Shown in pieces: positions 17,897 through 25,692 of a DNA stretch of 64,000 nucleotides. Location of the stretch: the NCBI RefSeq assembly GCF_014892515.1, contig NZ_JADBGR010000019.1, forward strand, positions 33,230 through 97,229. The letters are read 5' to 3'. A model generated the notes under the pieces. That model did not search any database. It was not told where the DNA came from and saw only the letters and a program-made list of their open reading frames with translations. The translations under genes were made by a program, and so were the position numbers. Source of the stretch: Myceligenerans pegani (GTDB lineage Bacteria; Actinomycetota; Actinomycetes; Actinomycetales; Cellulomonadaceae). The first letter of the stretch is position 1; the number at the start of each line of letters is the position of its first letter.

Positions 17897-19039
17897 ATGG
17901 TCTCGACGGCGCGACCGAATCATCACGAAGATCCAGATAACTCGGCGGGAAAAGGTGGAATTCCTGCCTCACCCCGGGGAGGCCGGTCACGTTCCGGCGA
18001 GGGCAGGCGACGACCGACGATCGTCGACGTCGCGCGGGCGGCCGGCGTGTCCACGGCCGTGGTCTCGTACGCCCTCAACGGCAGACGCGGCGTGGCGGAG
18101 GTGACGCGCGAGCGCGTGCTCCGGGTGGCCGACGAACTGGGCTGGCGTCCCGCCACGGCCGCCCGCTCCCTGCGTGCCGGCCCCGGCGCGGCCGCCCTCG
18201 TCGCGGTGCACGACGGCGCCGCCGGGTCGCGCGCCGCCTCCACGCTCGATCTCGTCACGGCCGCGGCCGAGGTGCTCGACGAGGCCGGTGTCACGCTCGC
18301 GGTCCACACCGCGAGCAGCGTGGAGCAGGCCGCGCACCTCATGCGCCAGTGGTGGGCGGAGCGCCGCTACGCCGGCTTCGTCGTGACGGGCCTACGGTCC
18401 GACGACGCCCGGCTCGCCGCCCTGCGCCACCTGCCCGCCCCGGCGGTCATGGTCGGAGACCCGGCCCTCCCGGCCCCACCCGCGTGGCGCAGCGTGGTGC
18501 TCGACGACGCGACGGCGTTCGCCCAGGTCGGCGAGTTCCTGGCGGATCTGGGACATCGCCGGGTCGCCATGCTCACCGGGGCAGAGGGTCTCCTGTCGAC
18601 CCGGCGGCGCGCGACCGCGCTCGGCGGGGCGCTGAACAAGTCCGGAATCGATTTCGAGGCGGTCTCCGGGGACGGGGTCGACCGGGCGGCGGCCGCCGTC
18701 GGCTCGCTGCTCTCGTCGGGGAGCCATCCCACCGCCGTCGTGACCGACGACGACGTCACGGCCGGCGTCGTGCTCGACGTCGCGCGGCGGCTGAACGTCA
18801 ACGTGCCCTGGCAGCTCTCCGTCGTGGCCGGGACCGACGCCGCGGCGTGCCGGCTCACGACGCCGTCGCTGACCGCCGTGCCGTATCCGGTGGAACGCCT
18901 GGGGAACGCCGTCGGACACGCGCTCCTCGGCGTGCTGCGTGCGGACGGGACGAAACGCGAGAAGGCACCTCCTTCCACGACGGTGGCCGCCGGCGGGCTG
19001 GTGGTCCGCGGCTCGACCGCGCCGCCGGATCCGCGGTGA
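17897..19039 (+). CDS. LacI-family transcriptional regulator
   Basis: A 380-residue LacI/GalR repressor. After a ~35-residue basic N-terminal extension comes the HTH with hinge (TIVDVARAAGVSTAVVSYAL, then GRRGVAEVTRERVLRVADEL), followed by the sugar-binding fold. The start at 17897 is the last ATG before the HTH; upstream in-frame starts would overlap the divergent promoter. It is divergent from the HTH-less sensor protein, and the GH6 cellulase follows 228 bp downstream. This suggests control of the cellulase by cello-oligosaccharides, as with CelR/CebR. That role is inferred from neighbourhood. Confidence 0.85.
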   Translation: MVSTARPNHHEDPDNSAGKGGIPASPRGGRSRSGEGRRRPTIVDVARAAGVSTAVVSYALNGRRGVAEVTRERVLRVADELGWRPATAARSLRAGPGAAALVAVHDGAAGSRAASTLDLVTAAAEVLDEAGVTLAVHTASSVEQAAHLMRQWWAERRYAGFVVTGLRSDDARLAALRHLPAPAVMVGDPALPAPPAWRSVVLDDATAFAQVGEFLADLGHRRVAMLTGAEGLLSTRRRATALGGALNKSGIDFEAVSGDGVDRAAAAVGSLLSSGSHPTAVVTDDDVTAGVVLDVARRLNVNVPWQLSVVAGTDAAACRLTTPSLTAVPYPVERLGNAVGHALLGVLRADGTKREKAPPSTTVAAGGLVVRGSTAPPDPR

Positions 19040-19072
19040 GACGGCGCCTGCTCACTCGCTCCGTCTCCGAGA

Positions 19073-19098
19073 CGCCGCACGGCGGTGACCGTGCGGCG
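19073..19098 (+). terminator. Hairpin after the LacI gene
   Basis: Perfect 10-bp-arm hairpin CGCCGCACGG - CGGTGA - CCGTGCGGCG, 34 bp past the LacI stop. No T-run follows, so it could be a weak terminator or an operator in the cellulase promoter region. The rest of 19040-19266 contains GTTAAACGATTC (about 19118), which partly resembles LacI-family operators. Confidence 0.5.
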
Positions 19099-19266
19099 GC
19101 GTGGAAGCGGCCGCCTGTTAAACGATTCGTCTGGTGTCGTCCAAGTCGTCGCCCGGGCAACGATTCCCAGGCCACGCAGAAAGGCCTGCGGGGTGCGCGC
19201 GCCGCCGGCCCCACCGCGGAGGAGGGCCGGCGGGCGCGTGCGAAACGAACGACCCGGGAGGGCATC

Positions 19267-21048
19267 GTGCAACGAGAGAAGAAGGTGCGCGCGGGAATCG
19301 CGGCCGGAGCCACAGGGGCGCTGGTCACCGCGTCGGCCCTGGTGGCGCTGGCGGCGGCGCCATCGGCCACCGCGGCGGTGGGCAACCCGTACGAAGGGGC
19401 CGCGCAGTACATCAACCCTGACTGGCGCGAGGACGTGCTGGAGGCCGCCGACGTGGCGGGAGGCTCGCTCGGCGAGGACATGCGCGCCATCGCGAACGAA
19501 CCCACCCACGTGTGGATGGACCGCATCCAGGCGATCGAGGGCATCGACCGGCAGCACGGCCTGGAGTGGCATCTCGACCAGGCCGTCGCGCAGGCCGGCG
19601 GCAGCCCGCTGGTGTTCAACCTCGTCATCTACGACCTGCCCGGCCGCGACTGCTTCGCCCTCGCGTCCAACGGTGAACTGCCCGCCACGGACGAGGGCAT
19701 GGAGCGCTACAAGACCGAGTACATCGACGCCATCGTCGAGATCCTCGACCGTCCGGAGTACGAGAACCTGCGGATCTCGGCCGTGATCGAGCCGGACTCG
19801 CTGCCGAACCTGGTGACGAACGCGTCCCACCCGCCCTGCCAGCAGTCCGCGCCGTACTACCGCGAGGGCGTGCGGTACGCCCTCGACCGGCTGCACGAGG
19901 TGGGCAACGTCTACTCGTACATCGACGCGGCGCACTCGGGCTGGCTGGGCTGGCCGGACAACGCGAGCGGCAGCGCGCAGGAGTTCGCGAGCGTGATCGA
20001 GGGCTCCACCTACGGCTGGGACGCCGTGGCGGGCTTCGTCACCAACACGGCGAACACGACGCCGCTCGAGGAGCCGTTCCTGACCAACCCGAACCTGCAG
20101 GTCGGCGGCGGCCAGGTGCGCTCGGCGAACTACTACGAGTGGAACCCGGACTTCGACGAGATCGACTGGACCGCCGACCTGTACGACCGGATGGTCGCCC
20201 AGGGAGCGCCGTCGCGCATCGGCATGCTGATCGACACGTCCCGCAACGGCTGGGGCGGCCCGGAGCGCCCGACGTCGGCGTCGTCGTCGAGCGACCTCAA
20301 CACCTACGTGGACGAGTCCCGCGTGGATCGTCGCAACCACCGTGGCGCCTGGTGCAACCCCGACGGAGCCGGCATCGGCGAGCGCCCGACCGTGTCGCCC
20401 GCCGGCTACGCCGAGTCGCACCTGCACGCCTTCGTGTGGGTCAAGCCGCCGGGCGAGTCCGACGGCGCCTCGGAGGAGATCCCGAACGACGAGGGCAAGG
20501 GCTTCGACCGGATGTGCGACCCGACCTACCAGGCGGACAAGCTCGGCGGCGCCTACACCGGCGCGCTGCCGAACGCCCCGCTGTCGGGCTGGTGGTTCCA
20601 GGAGCAGTTCGAGATGCTCGTGGCCAACGCGTACCCGCCGATCGGTGACGGGCCCACCCCGGACCCGACCGAGGACCCCACGGAGGACCCGACCGAGGAT
20701 CCCACCGAGGACCCCACGGAAGATCCCACCGAGGACCCGACCGAGGACCCCGGGCCCGGGACCTGCGCGGCGTCCTTCGACGTCGTGAACAACTGGGGCA
20801 GCGGATTCCAGGGCCAGATCACGGTCACCGGCGGTTCCTCCGGCGTGAGCGGCTGGACGACGCAGTTCACGCTGCCGTCCGGCACGACGATCGGAAGCCT
20901 GTGGAACGCGAGCTACTCCGTCAGCGGATCCACGGTCACCGCGAGTGACGTGGGCTGGAACGGCACGCTGAGCGCCGGCCAGTCGACGTCGTTCGGCTTC
21001 ACGGCCAACGGCAGTGCCCCGTCGTCGATGGCGGTCTCCTGCTCCTGA
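19267..21048 (+). CDS. Secreted GH6 cellobiohydrolase with C-terminal CBM2
   Basis: A 593-residue secreted cellulase. Signal peptide ~1-37 (RAGIAAGATGALVTASALVA, cleavage after SATA). GH6 catalytic domain ~40-460, opening NPYEGAAQYINPDW; Asp177 in VIEPDSLPNLV is the expected acid-site aspartate. The loop-rich organisation (NPNLQVGGGQVRSANYYEWN) matches exo-acting bacterial Cel6B/CbhA enzymes that release cellobiose from non-reducing ends. A linker of repeated TEDP units (~465-500) leads to a CBM2 (~502-593, CAASFDVVNNWGSGFQGQIT) with cysteines at both ends. The start is GTG with GGAGGG 5 bp upstream. It lies downstream of a LacI regulator and ends at a bidirectional terminator. Confidence 0.93.
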   Translation: MQREKKVRAGIAAGATGALVTASALVALAAAPSATAAVGNPYEGAAQYINPDWREDVLEAADVAGGSLGEDMRAIANEPTHVWMDRIQAIEGIDRQHGLEWHLDQAVAQAGGSPLVFNLVIYDLPGRDCFALASNGELPATDEGMERYKTEYIDAIVEILDRPEYENLRISAVIEPDSLPNLVTNASHPPCQQSAPYYREGVRYALDRLHEVGNVYSYIDAAHSGWLGWPDNASGSAQEFASVIEGSTYGWDAVAGFVTNTANTTPLEEPFLTNPNLQVGGGQVRSANYYEWNPDFDEIDWTADLYDRMVAQGAPSRIGMLIDTSRNGWGGPERPTSASSSSDLNTYVDESRVDRRNHRGAWCNPDGAGIGERPTVSPAGYAESHLHAFVWVKPPGESDGASEEIPNDEGKGFDRMCDPTYQADKLGGAYTGALPNAPLSGWWFQEQFEMLVANAYPPIGDGPTPDPTEDPTEDPTEDPTEDPTEDPTEDPTEDPGPGTCAASFDVVNNWGSGFQGQITVTGGSSGVSGWTTQFTLPSGTTIGSLWNASYSVSGSTVTASDVGWNGTLSAGQSTSFGFTANGSAPSSMAVSCS

Positions 21049-21063
21049 TCCGTCCCTGACAAC

Positions 21064-21098
21064 GTGGTTGGGAACTCCGTATCGGGGTTCCCAACCAC
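21064..21098. terminator. Bidirectional terminator between cellulase and purD
   Basis: Perfect 12-bp-arm hairpin GTGGTTGGGAAC (21064-21075) / GTTCCCAACCAC (21087-21098) between the converging stops at 21048 and 21109. Confidence 0.85.
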
Positions 21099-21108
21099 CG
21101 TCCTTCCG

Positions 21109-22404
21109 TCAGGCCGGGACCGTGAGGGTGCCGGCAGCGGCCTTGGCGGCGATGTCCGTCCGGTGCTGGGAGCCGGGCAAAGAGATCCTGCCCACCCCCT
21201 CGTACGCCCTCTCGCGCGCCTCCCGCAGGTCTCCGCCCAGTCCGACGACCGACAGCACGCGGCCGCCCGCGGCGACGAGCACGTCGTCCTCGGACAGGGC
21301 CGTGCCCGCCTGCAGGACGTGCACGCCGGCGAGCGCCTCGGCCTCCTCGATCCCCGTGATCGGATCGCCCTTCCGGGACGACGCCGGGTAACCGGCGGAC
21401 GCCACGACGACGGTGACCGCCGCCTCGTCCCGCCAGTGCAGCGACTCCAGGTCCGCGAGCTCGCCCCGGGCAGCGGCCAGCATGACCCGGCTCAGCGGCG
21501 TCACCAGACGCGCGAGCACCGCCTGCGTCTCCGGGTCCCCGAAGCGCGCGTTGAACTCGACCACGCGCATACCGCGCGAGGTGAGCGCGAGTCCGCAGTA
21601 GAGAACGCCGCTGAACGGGGTCCCGCGTCGGGCCATCTCGTCGACGGTCGGCCGCGCGACCCGCGACACGACCTCGTCCACCAGACCCGCGGGTGCCCAC
21701 GGCAGCGGGCTGTAGGCGCCCATGCCGCCGGTGTTGGGGCCCTCGTCGCCGTCGAAGATGCGCTTGAAGTCCTGGGCGGGGGCGAGCGGCACGACGCTCC
21801 TCCCGTCGCACACGCAGAAGAGCGAGACCTCGGGGCCGTCCAGGTACTCCTCGACCACGACCTGGCCGGCGCCGCCGCGGGCGTCCAGGGCGGCGCGTGC
21901 GTGTTCGAGCGCCACGTCCCGGTCCTCGGTGACGACGACACCCTTGCCGGCGGCCAGGCCGTCGTCCTTCACCACGTAGGGGGCGCCGAACGCGTCGAGG
22001 GCGGCGCCCACCTCGTCGAGGTCGGTGCACACGTGGGCCATCGCGGTCGGCACGCCGGCCGCGGCCATGACCTCCTTGGCGAAGGCCTTGCTGCCCTCCA
22101 GCCGCGCGGCCTCGGCGCCCGGGCCGAACACGGGGAAGCCGGCCTCCCGCAGGGCGTCGCCGACACCGGCCACCAGTGGCGCCTCCGGCCCGACCACGAC
22201 CAGGTCCGCGTCGATCTCGCGGGCGATCGCGACGACGGCCGCGCCGTCCTCCGCATCCACCGGATGGAGCGTGGCCTCGGCGGCGATGCCCGGGTTGCCC
22301 GGCGCGGCGTGGATCTCGTGCGCCTCGCCGCTCTTCGCCTCCGCGGCGAGTGCGTGGACGATGGCGTGCTCACGGGCACCGGGCCCGACGACGAGGATCT
22401 TCAC
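21109..22404 (-). CDS. purD: Phosphoribosylamine-glycine ligase
   Basis: A 431-residue ATP-grasp enzyme making GAR from phosphoribosylamine, glycine and ATP (purine step 2). It opens MKILVVGPGAREHAIVHALA; ATP-grasp motifs include PYVVKDDGLAAGKGVVV and GMRVVEFNARFGDPETQAVL. The start is GTG at 22404, immediately before the Rossmann-like strand. It lies 74 bp downstream of purA on the same strand, a common actinobacterial order, and ends at the shared terminator with the cellulase gene. Confidence 0.95.
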   Translation of the reverse strand: MKILVVGPGAREHAIVHALAAEAKSGEAHEIHAAPGNPGIAAEATLHPVDAEDGAAVVAIAREIDADLVVVGPEAPLVAGVGDALREAGFPVFGPGAEAARLEGSKAFAKEVMAAAGVPTAMAHVCTDLDEVGAALDAFGAPYVVKDDGLAAGKGVVVTEDRDVALEHARAALDARGGAGQVVVEEYLDGPEVSLFCVCDGRSVVPLAPAQDFKRIFDGDEGPNTGGMGAYSPLPWAPAGLVDEVVSRVARPTVDEMARRGTPFSGVLYCGLALTSRGMRVVEFNARFGDPETQAVLARLVTPLSRVMLAAARGELADLESLHWRDEAAVTVVVASAGYPASSRKGDPITGIEEAEALAGVHVLQAGTALSEDDVLVAAGGRVLSVVGLGGDLREARERAYEGVGRISLPGSQHRTDIAAKAAAGTLTVPA

Positions 22405-22447
22405 GGGGCTCCAGTGTAGGAGGTCGCGCGGCGGCGGGTGGCGTCGG

Positions 22448-22478
22448 CTCCGGATACGGGACGCTCCGGATACGGGAC
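22448..22478. repeat. 15-bp direct repeat between purA and purD
   Basis: CTCCGGATACGGGAC occurs at 22448-22462 and 22464-22478, period 16 bp, ending exactly at the purA stop. Function unknown; it could be a slippage duplication or a paired binding site. Confidence 0.7.
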
Positions 22479-23777
22479 TCAGTGACCGCGCGCGTGGATC
22501 AGGTCGTGGACCGGGATGATCGCGTCCCGGGCCGGGCCCACGCCGATGGCCGAGATCCGCGTGCCCGACATCTGCTCCAGGGCGTCCACGTAGGCGCGTG
22601 CGGCGGGCGGGAGATCCTCCAGCGTGCGGGCTCCGGAGATGTCCTCCCACCAGCCGTCGAGCTCCTCGTAGATCGGCGTCGCGTGGTGGAACGCCGTCTG
22701 GTCGGTCGGCATCTCGTCGTGGCGGACGCCGTCGACGTCGTACGCCACGCAGACCGGGACCTTCTCCAGGCCGGTCAGCACGTCCAGCTTGGTCACCACG
22801 AGATCGGTGAGCCCGTTGACCCGCGAGGCGTAGCGGGCGATGACCGCGTCGTACCAGCCGCAGCGGCGAGGCCGCCCCGTCGTCGTGCCGTACTCGTGAC
22901 CCACCTTGGCGAGGAACGCGCCGTTGTCGTCGAAGAGCTCGGTGGGGAACGGGCCCTCACCGACGCGCGTGGTGTAGGCCTTGATGACGCCGATCACGGA
23001 GTCGATCCGCGTCGGCCCGACGCCGGAGCCCGTGACCGCACCGCCCGCGGTCGCGCTGCTGCTGGTGACGAACGGGTAGGTGCCGTGGTCGATGTCGAGC
23101 ATCGTGGCCTGGCCCGCCTCGAACAGGACGTTCTTGCCCTCGTCGAGCGCTCGGTTCAGCTCCACCGACGTGTCGGTGACCATGGGGCGGAGCCGGTCGG
23201 CGTGCTTCAGCAGCTCGTCGACCGTCTCGTCGACGTCCACCGCGCGGCGGTTGTAGACCTTCACGAGCAGGTGGTTCTTCTGGTCGAGGGCGCCCTCGAT
23301 CTTGGCGCGCAGGATCTTCTCGTCGAACAGGTCCCACATCCGTAGGCCGACGCGGCTGATCTTGTCCGCGTACGCGGGGCCGATGCCACGGCCCGTGGTC
23401 CCGATCCGGCGCTTGCCCAGGAACCGCTCTGTCACCTTGTCGATGGTGCGGTGGTACGGCGCGATGACGTGGGCGCTGCCGGACACGAGGAGGCGCGAGA
23501 CGTCGACCCCCCGCGCCTCCAGGGCGTCGAGCTCCGAGAACAGCACGTCGATGTCGACCACGACGCCGTTCGCGATGACCGGCGTGACGCCTGGCGACAG
23601 GATGCCGGACGGAAGCAGGTGCAGCGCGTACTTCTCGTCGCCGATCACGACGGTGTGGCCGGCGTTGTTTCCACCGTTGAACTTCACGACATGGTCGACA
23701 CGCGAACCCAGAAGATCGGTTGCCTTCCCCTTGCCCTCATCGCCCCACTGGGCACCGACGAGCACCACGCCTGGCAT
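22479..23777 (-). CDS. purA: Adenylosuccinate synthetase
   Basis: A 432-residue GTP-dependent enzyme joining IMP and aspartate on the way to AMP. Signature [20 protein letters not shown] at the start is the P-loop; [10 protein letters not shown] and [11 protein letters not shown] are the IMP-binding motifs, and the catalytic Asp/His pair is in QWGDEGKGK and NAGHT. Length is normal for the family. It sits between DUF3151 and purD on the same strand and probably has its own promoter in 23778-23875. Confidence 0.97.
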   Translation of the reverse strand: MPGVVLVGAQWGDEGKGKATDLLGSRVDHVVKFNGGNNAGHTVVIGDEKYALHLLPSGILSPGVTPVIANGVVVDIDVLFSELDALEARGVDVSRLLVSGSAHVIAPYHRTIDKVTERFLGKRRIGTTGRGIGPAYADKISRVGLRMWDLFDEKILRAKIEGALDQKNHLLVKVYNRRAVDVDETVDELLKHADRLRPMVTDTSVELNRALDEGKNVLFEAGQATMLDIDHGTYPFVTSSSATAGGAVTGSGVGPTRIDSVIGVIKAYTTRVGEGPFPTELFDDNGAFLAKVGHEYGTTTGRPRRCGWYDAVIARYASRVNGLTDLVVTKLDVLTGLEKVPVCVAYDVDGVRHDEMPTDQTAFHHATPIYEELDGWWEDISGARTLEDLPPAARAYVDALEQMSGTRISAIGVGPARDAIIPVHDLIHARGH

Positions 23778-23875
23778 GGATTTCCCACCTTCTCGGGAGT
23801 TTGTTGAGCGACGGCGAGTTTACCCGTGACCACCGACATCGACGAAGGAGGGGTCGATCCGGCGGCCCGGGTGCC

Positions 23876-24355
23876 TCACCGGCCGGCGACGACCAGGGCC
23901 CGCACCTCGTCGGCCGAGCTGCCCGAGTCCACGAGGAACTGGCGGCACCGGTCGCGCTCCTCGGCCTCCCCGATCAGCGCGGCGGCCTCGGACAGCGCCA
24001 GCAGCGCCCGTAGGAAGCCCTGGTTGGGCACGTGTGCCGCGGGGATCGGGCCCTGCCCGCGCCACCCGGCCCGGCGCAGCGCGTCGAGGCCGCGGTGGTA
24101 GCCGGTGCGTGCGTAGGCGTACGCCGCCACGGGCGCGGTGGCGGTGTTGCCCGCACCGTCGCCCGGGGTGTCGCCCGCGCCGTCGCCCGCGGCGAGGACG
24201 CGTTCCGCGAGCGCCGCCCAGGCCAGGGAGGACGCCGGGTTCCCCGCGGCCACGGCCGCCGGGTCGTCGCCGGCAGCGAGGCGGGTGCGGACGTCGGGGA
24301 AGTCGTCGGGAAGCTCGACCGGGGCGGGACCCGCGAGCAGGTTGTCGTGGCTCAT
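23876..24355 (-). CDS. DUF3151 family protein
   Basis: A 159-residue protein of the actinobacterial DUF3151 family, recognised by DNLLAGPAPVELP at the start, the ARTGYHRGLDALRRAGWRG core and the VPNQGFLRALLALSEAAALI helix. A Gly/Asp/Thr-rich insert (GDGAGDTPGDGAGN) interrupts the N-terminal half. DUF3151 genes are commonly found near fba and purA in actinobacteria, as here (fba is 4 kb away). No biochemical role is established to my knowledge. It is soluble with no signal peptide. Confidence 0.85.
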   Translation of the reverse strand: MSHDNLLAGPAPVELPDDFPDVRTRLAAGDDPAAVAAGNPASSLAWAALAERVLAAGDGAGDTPGDGAGNTATAPVAAYAYARTGYHRGLDALRRAGWRGQGPIPAAHVPNQGFLRALLALSEAAALIGEAEERDRCRQFLVDSGSSADEVRALVVAGR

Positions 24356-24472
24356 GAGGACATTCTCCCCTCTCGGGCCCAGGACTGTTCCATATTTCCC
24401 GGAAGGGTCCGATCCGGGCGAATCCTTCCACTCAACCGGTGGGATCGGCGATCTGTGGTTACTCTCGTGAGC

Positions 24473-24868
24473 ATGATCGAGATCGCGACGTCACCGACGA
24501 CGACGACTCTCGTGATCGCCGGAGAGCTCGACCTGCAGGAACGGGACCAGTTTCCAGGCATCGCGGCTCGTGTCGTCGGCCTTCGCCGTCAACTCCTGGT
24601 GATCGACATGTGCCGTGTCACGTTCATGGACTCGACGGGCGCGGCGTTCCTCATCTCGCTGGCGGATTCCGGCGCGAAGCGTGGCGGCGCCACGGTGATC
24701 CGGGGCGCCGACGAGAGGGACCTGTTCGTGCTCGAGGTGTGCGGCGCGATGGACCTGTTCCGGATCGACAACGAGCACCGCTGCGAGCCGGCGACCCCGG
24801 CGACGGGGTTCCACGTCGTCACGCCGCGGATGATCGCCGCGGACCGGGCGGACCGTCGCGCGATGTAG
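24473..24868 (+). CDS. STAS-domain anti-sigma factor antagonist
   Basis: A 131-residue single STAS domain (SpoIIAA/RsbV type). The phosphorylation site is the Ser/Thr pair in VTFMDSTGAAFLISLADSG (~residues 56-74). In partner switching the unphosphorylated form binds an anti-sigma kinase and frees the sigma factor. The start may be ATG 24473 or GTG 24467; no strong ribosome binding site is visible, so the mRNA may be leaderless. A second STAS gene and a SpoIIE-type phosphatase lie within 1 kb, forming one signalling module. Confidence 0.85.
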   Translation: MIEIATSPTTTTLVIAGELDLQERDQFPGIAARVVGLRRQLLVIDMCRVTFMDSTGAAFLISLADSGAKRGGATVIRGADERDLFVLEVCGAMDLFRIDNEHRCEPATPATGFHVVTPRMIAADRADRRAM

Positions 24869-24880
24869 CAGGCCGCGCGG

Positions 24881-24910
24881 CGGAGCCCAGCCGCTCGGGA
24901 AACCCAACAG
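24881..24910. repeat. Hairpin repeat, copy a
   Basis: Diverged copy of a short repeat (consensus CGGAGCCYGGCGGCTCSGGA plus AAACACAG) after the STAS gene. Here it reads CGGAGCCCAGCCGCTCGGGA followed by AACCCAACAG. The GGAGCC/GGCTCC arms, intact in other copies, are broken here. Confidence 0.6.
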
Positions 24911-24930
24911 CCCCCCCCCCCCACACACAC
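24911..24930. repeat. C12 homopolymer followed by (AC)4
   Basis: Twelve consecutive C (24911-24922), then ACACACAC. It is intergenic, between a STAS gene and the converging STAS gene, directly after repeat copy a. The tract is prone to slippage; its true length may also be uncertain in the assembly. Confidence 0.85.
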
Positions 24931-25002
24931 GCAACCGATCCCCGGCCGCCGGATGCGAAGCGTCGCGACGGCGCCCGCAGGCGACGCAGGAGCCGAGGAC
25001 GA

Positions 25003-25029
25003 CGGAGCCCGGCGGCTCGGGAAACACAG
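25003..25029 (-). repeat. Hairpin repeat, copy b
   Basis: CGGAGCCCGGCGGCTCGGGA plus AACACAG. GAGCC/GGCTC pair around CGGC-type loop. Preceded by GCGACGCAGGAGC (24981-24993), which also precedes copy d. Confidence 0.7.
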
Positions 25030-25031
25030 GA

Positions 25032-25059
25032 CGGAGCCTGGCGGCTCGGGAAAACACAG
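25032..25059 (-). terminator. Hairpin repeat, copy c, abutting the STAS stop codon
   Basis: CGGAGCCTGGCGGCTCGGGA plus AAACACAG, ending one base before the minus-strand stop at 25060. On the minus strand it reads stop, CTGTGTTTTCC, then a GAGCCGCC/GGCTC hairpin. It probably works as a terminator; copy d has the same position relative to another stop codon. Confidence 0.6.
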
Positions 25060-25515
25060 TCAGTTCGTGGCCAGGTCCTCGTCGACGATCTCCAGCAGGT
25101 CGCCGATGCGCGTGACCTCGAGCAGGAAGCGCACCGTCGGTGGCGCCCGGAGCACCCGGACCTTGTGCGGGCTCCGGCTGGCCAGCCGGGCCAGGAACGC
25201 CACGCCGGACGAGTCCATGAAGGTCACGTGGTGCGCGTCGATCTCGACCGGGAGCCGCGATCCCTCGGCCTCGCTGATGGCGTTCTGCAGATCGCCCGCG
25301 ATCTTCGCGTCGATCTCGCCGGCGAGCACGAGCCGGGACCGCTGGTCGACGGTGAGGACGTGGACGCTCGCCGGTTCTCCCAGATCAGGATGAGCGTGCG
25401 CATGAGCAGGTGCGCTCTGCTGCGGCTCCGGCGTGGCAGGCTCCGGCGTGGCAGCCTGGTCGCGCGAACCCGTGGCCTGCGGCTCACGGGTCGGATCGTT
25501 CCGGTCGTCCTGCAC
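25060..25515 (-). CDS. STAS-domain anti-sigma factor antagonist
   Basis: A 151-residue protein. The first ~45 residues are disordered and rich in Pro/Glu/His/Ala (PEPATPEPQQSAPAHAHAHP). A STAS domain follows (~50-150) with the phospho-acceptor serines in VTFMDSSGVAFLARLASRSP. It is divergent from the SpoIIE-type phosphatase gene, which is the natural enzyme to dephosphorylate it. Together with the STAS protein at 24473 it suggests a two-input partner switch controlling a stress sigma factor not encoded here. Confidence 0.88.
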   Translation of the reverse strand: MQDDRNDPTREPQATGSRDQAATPEPATPEPQQSAPAHAHAHPDLGEPASVHVLTVDQRSRLVLAGEIDAKIAGDLQNAISEAEGSRLPVEIDAHHVTFMDSSGVAFLARLASRSPHKVRVLRAPPTVRFLLEVTRIGDLLEIVDEDLATN

Positions 25516-25692
25516 GGTTCTCCTTCCGAGGCGATCGGCTGCGGTGTCACGCTGTCGGCTGGGGCTGCCATCGGCTCTGATTTGTCATTGAGATGATAGA
25601 GGTTGGGGGTTCACCTCTCGGACTGTCCCAATCTACGGTTGAATGTCCTGTTGGAACAGAGGCAACGCAGAGATTGTCGAAAGGGGGACAGG

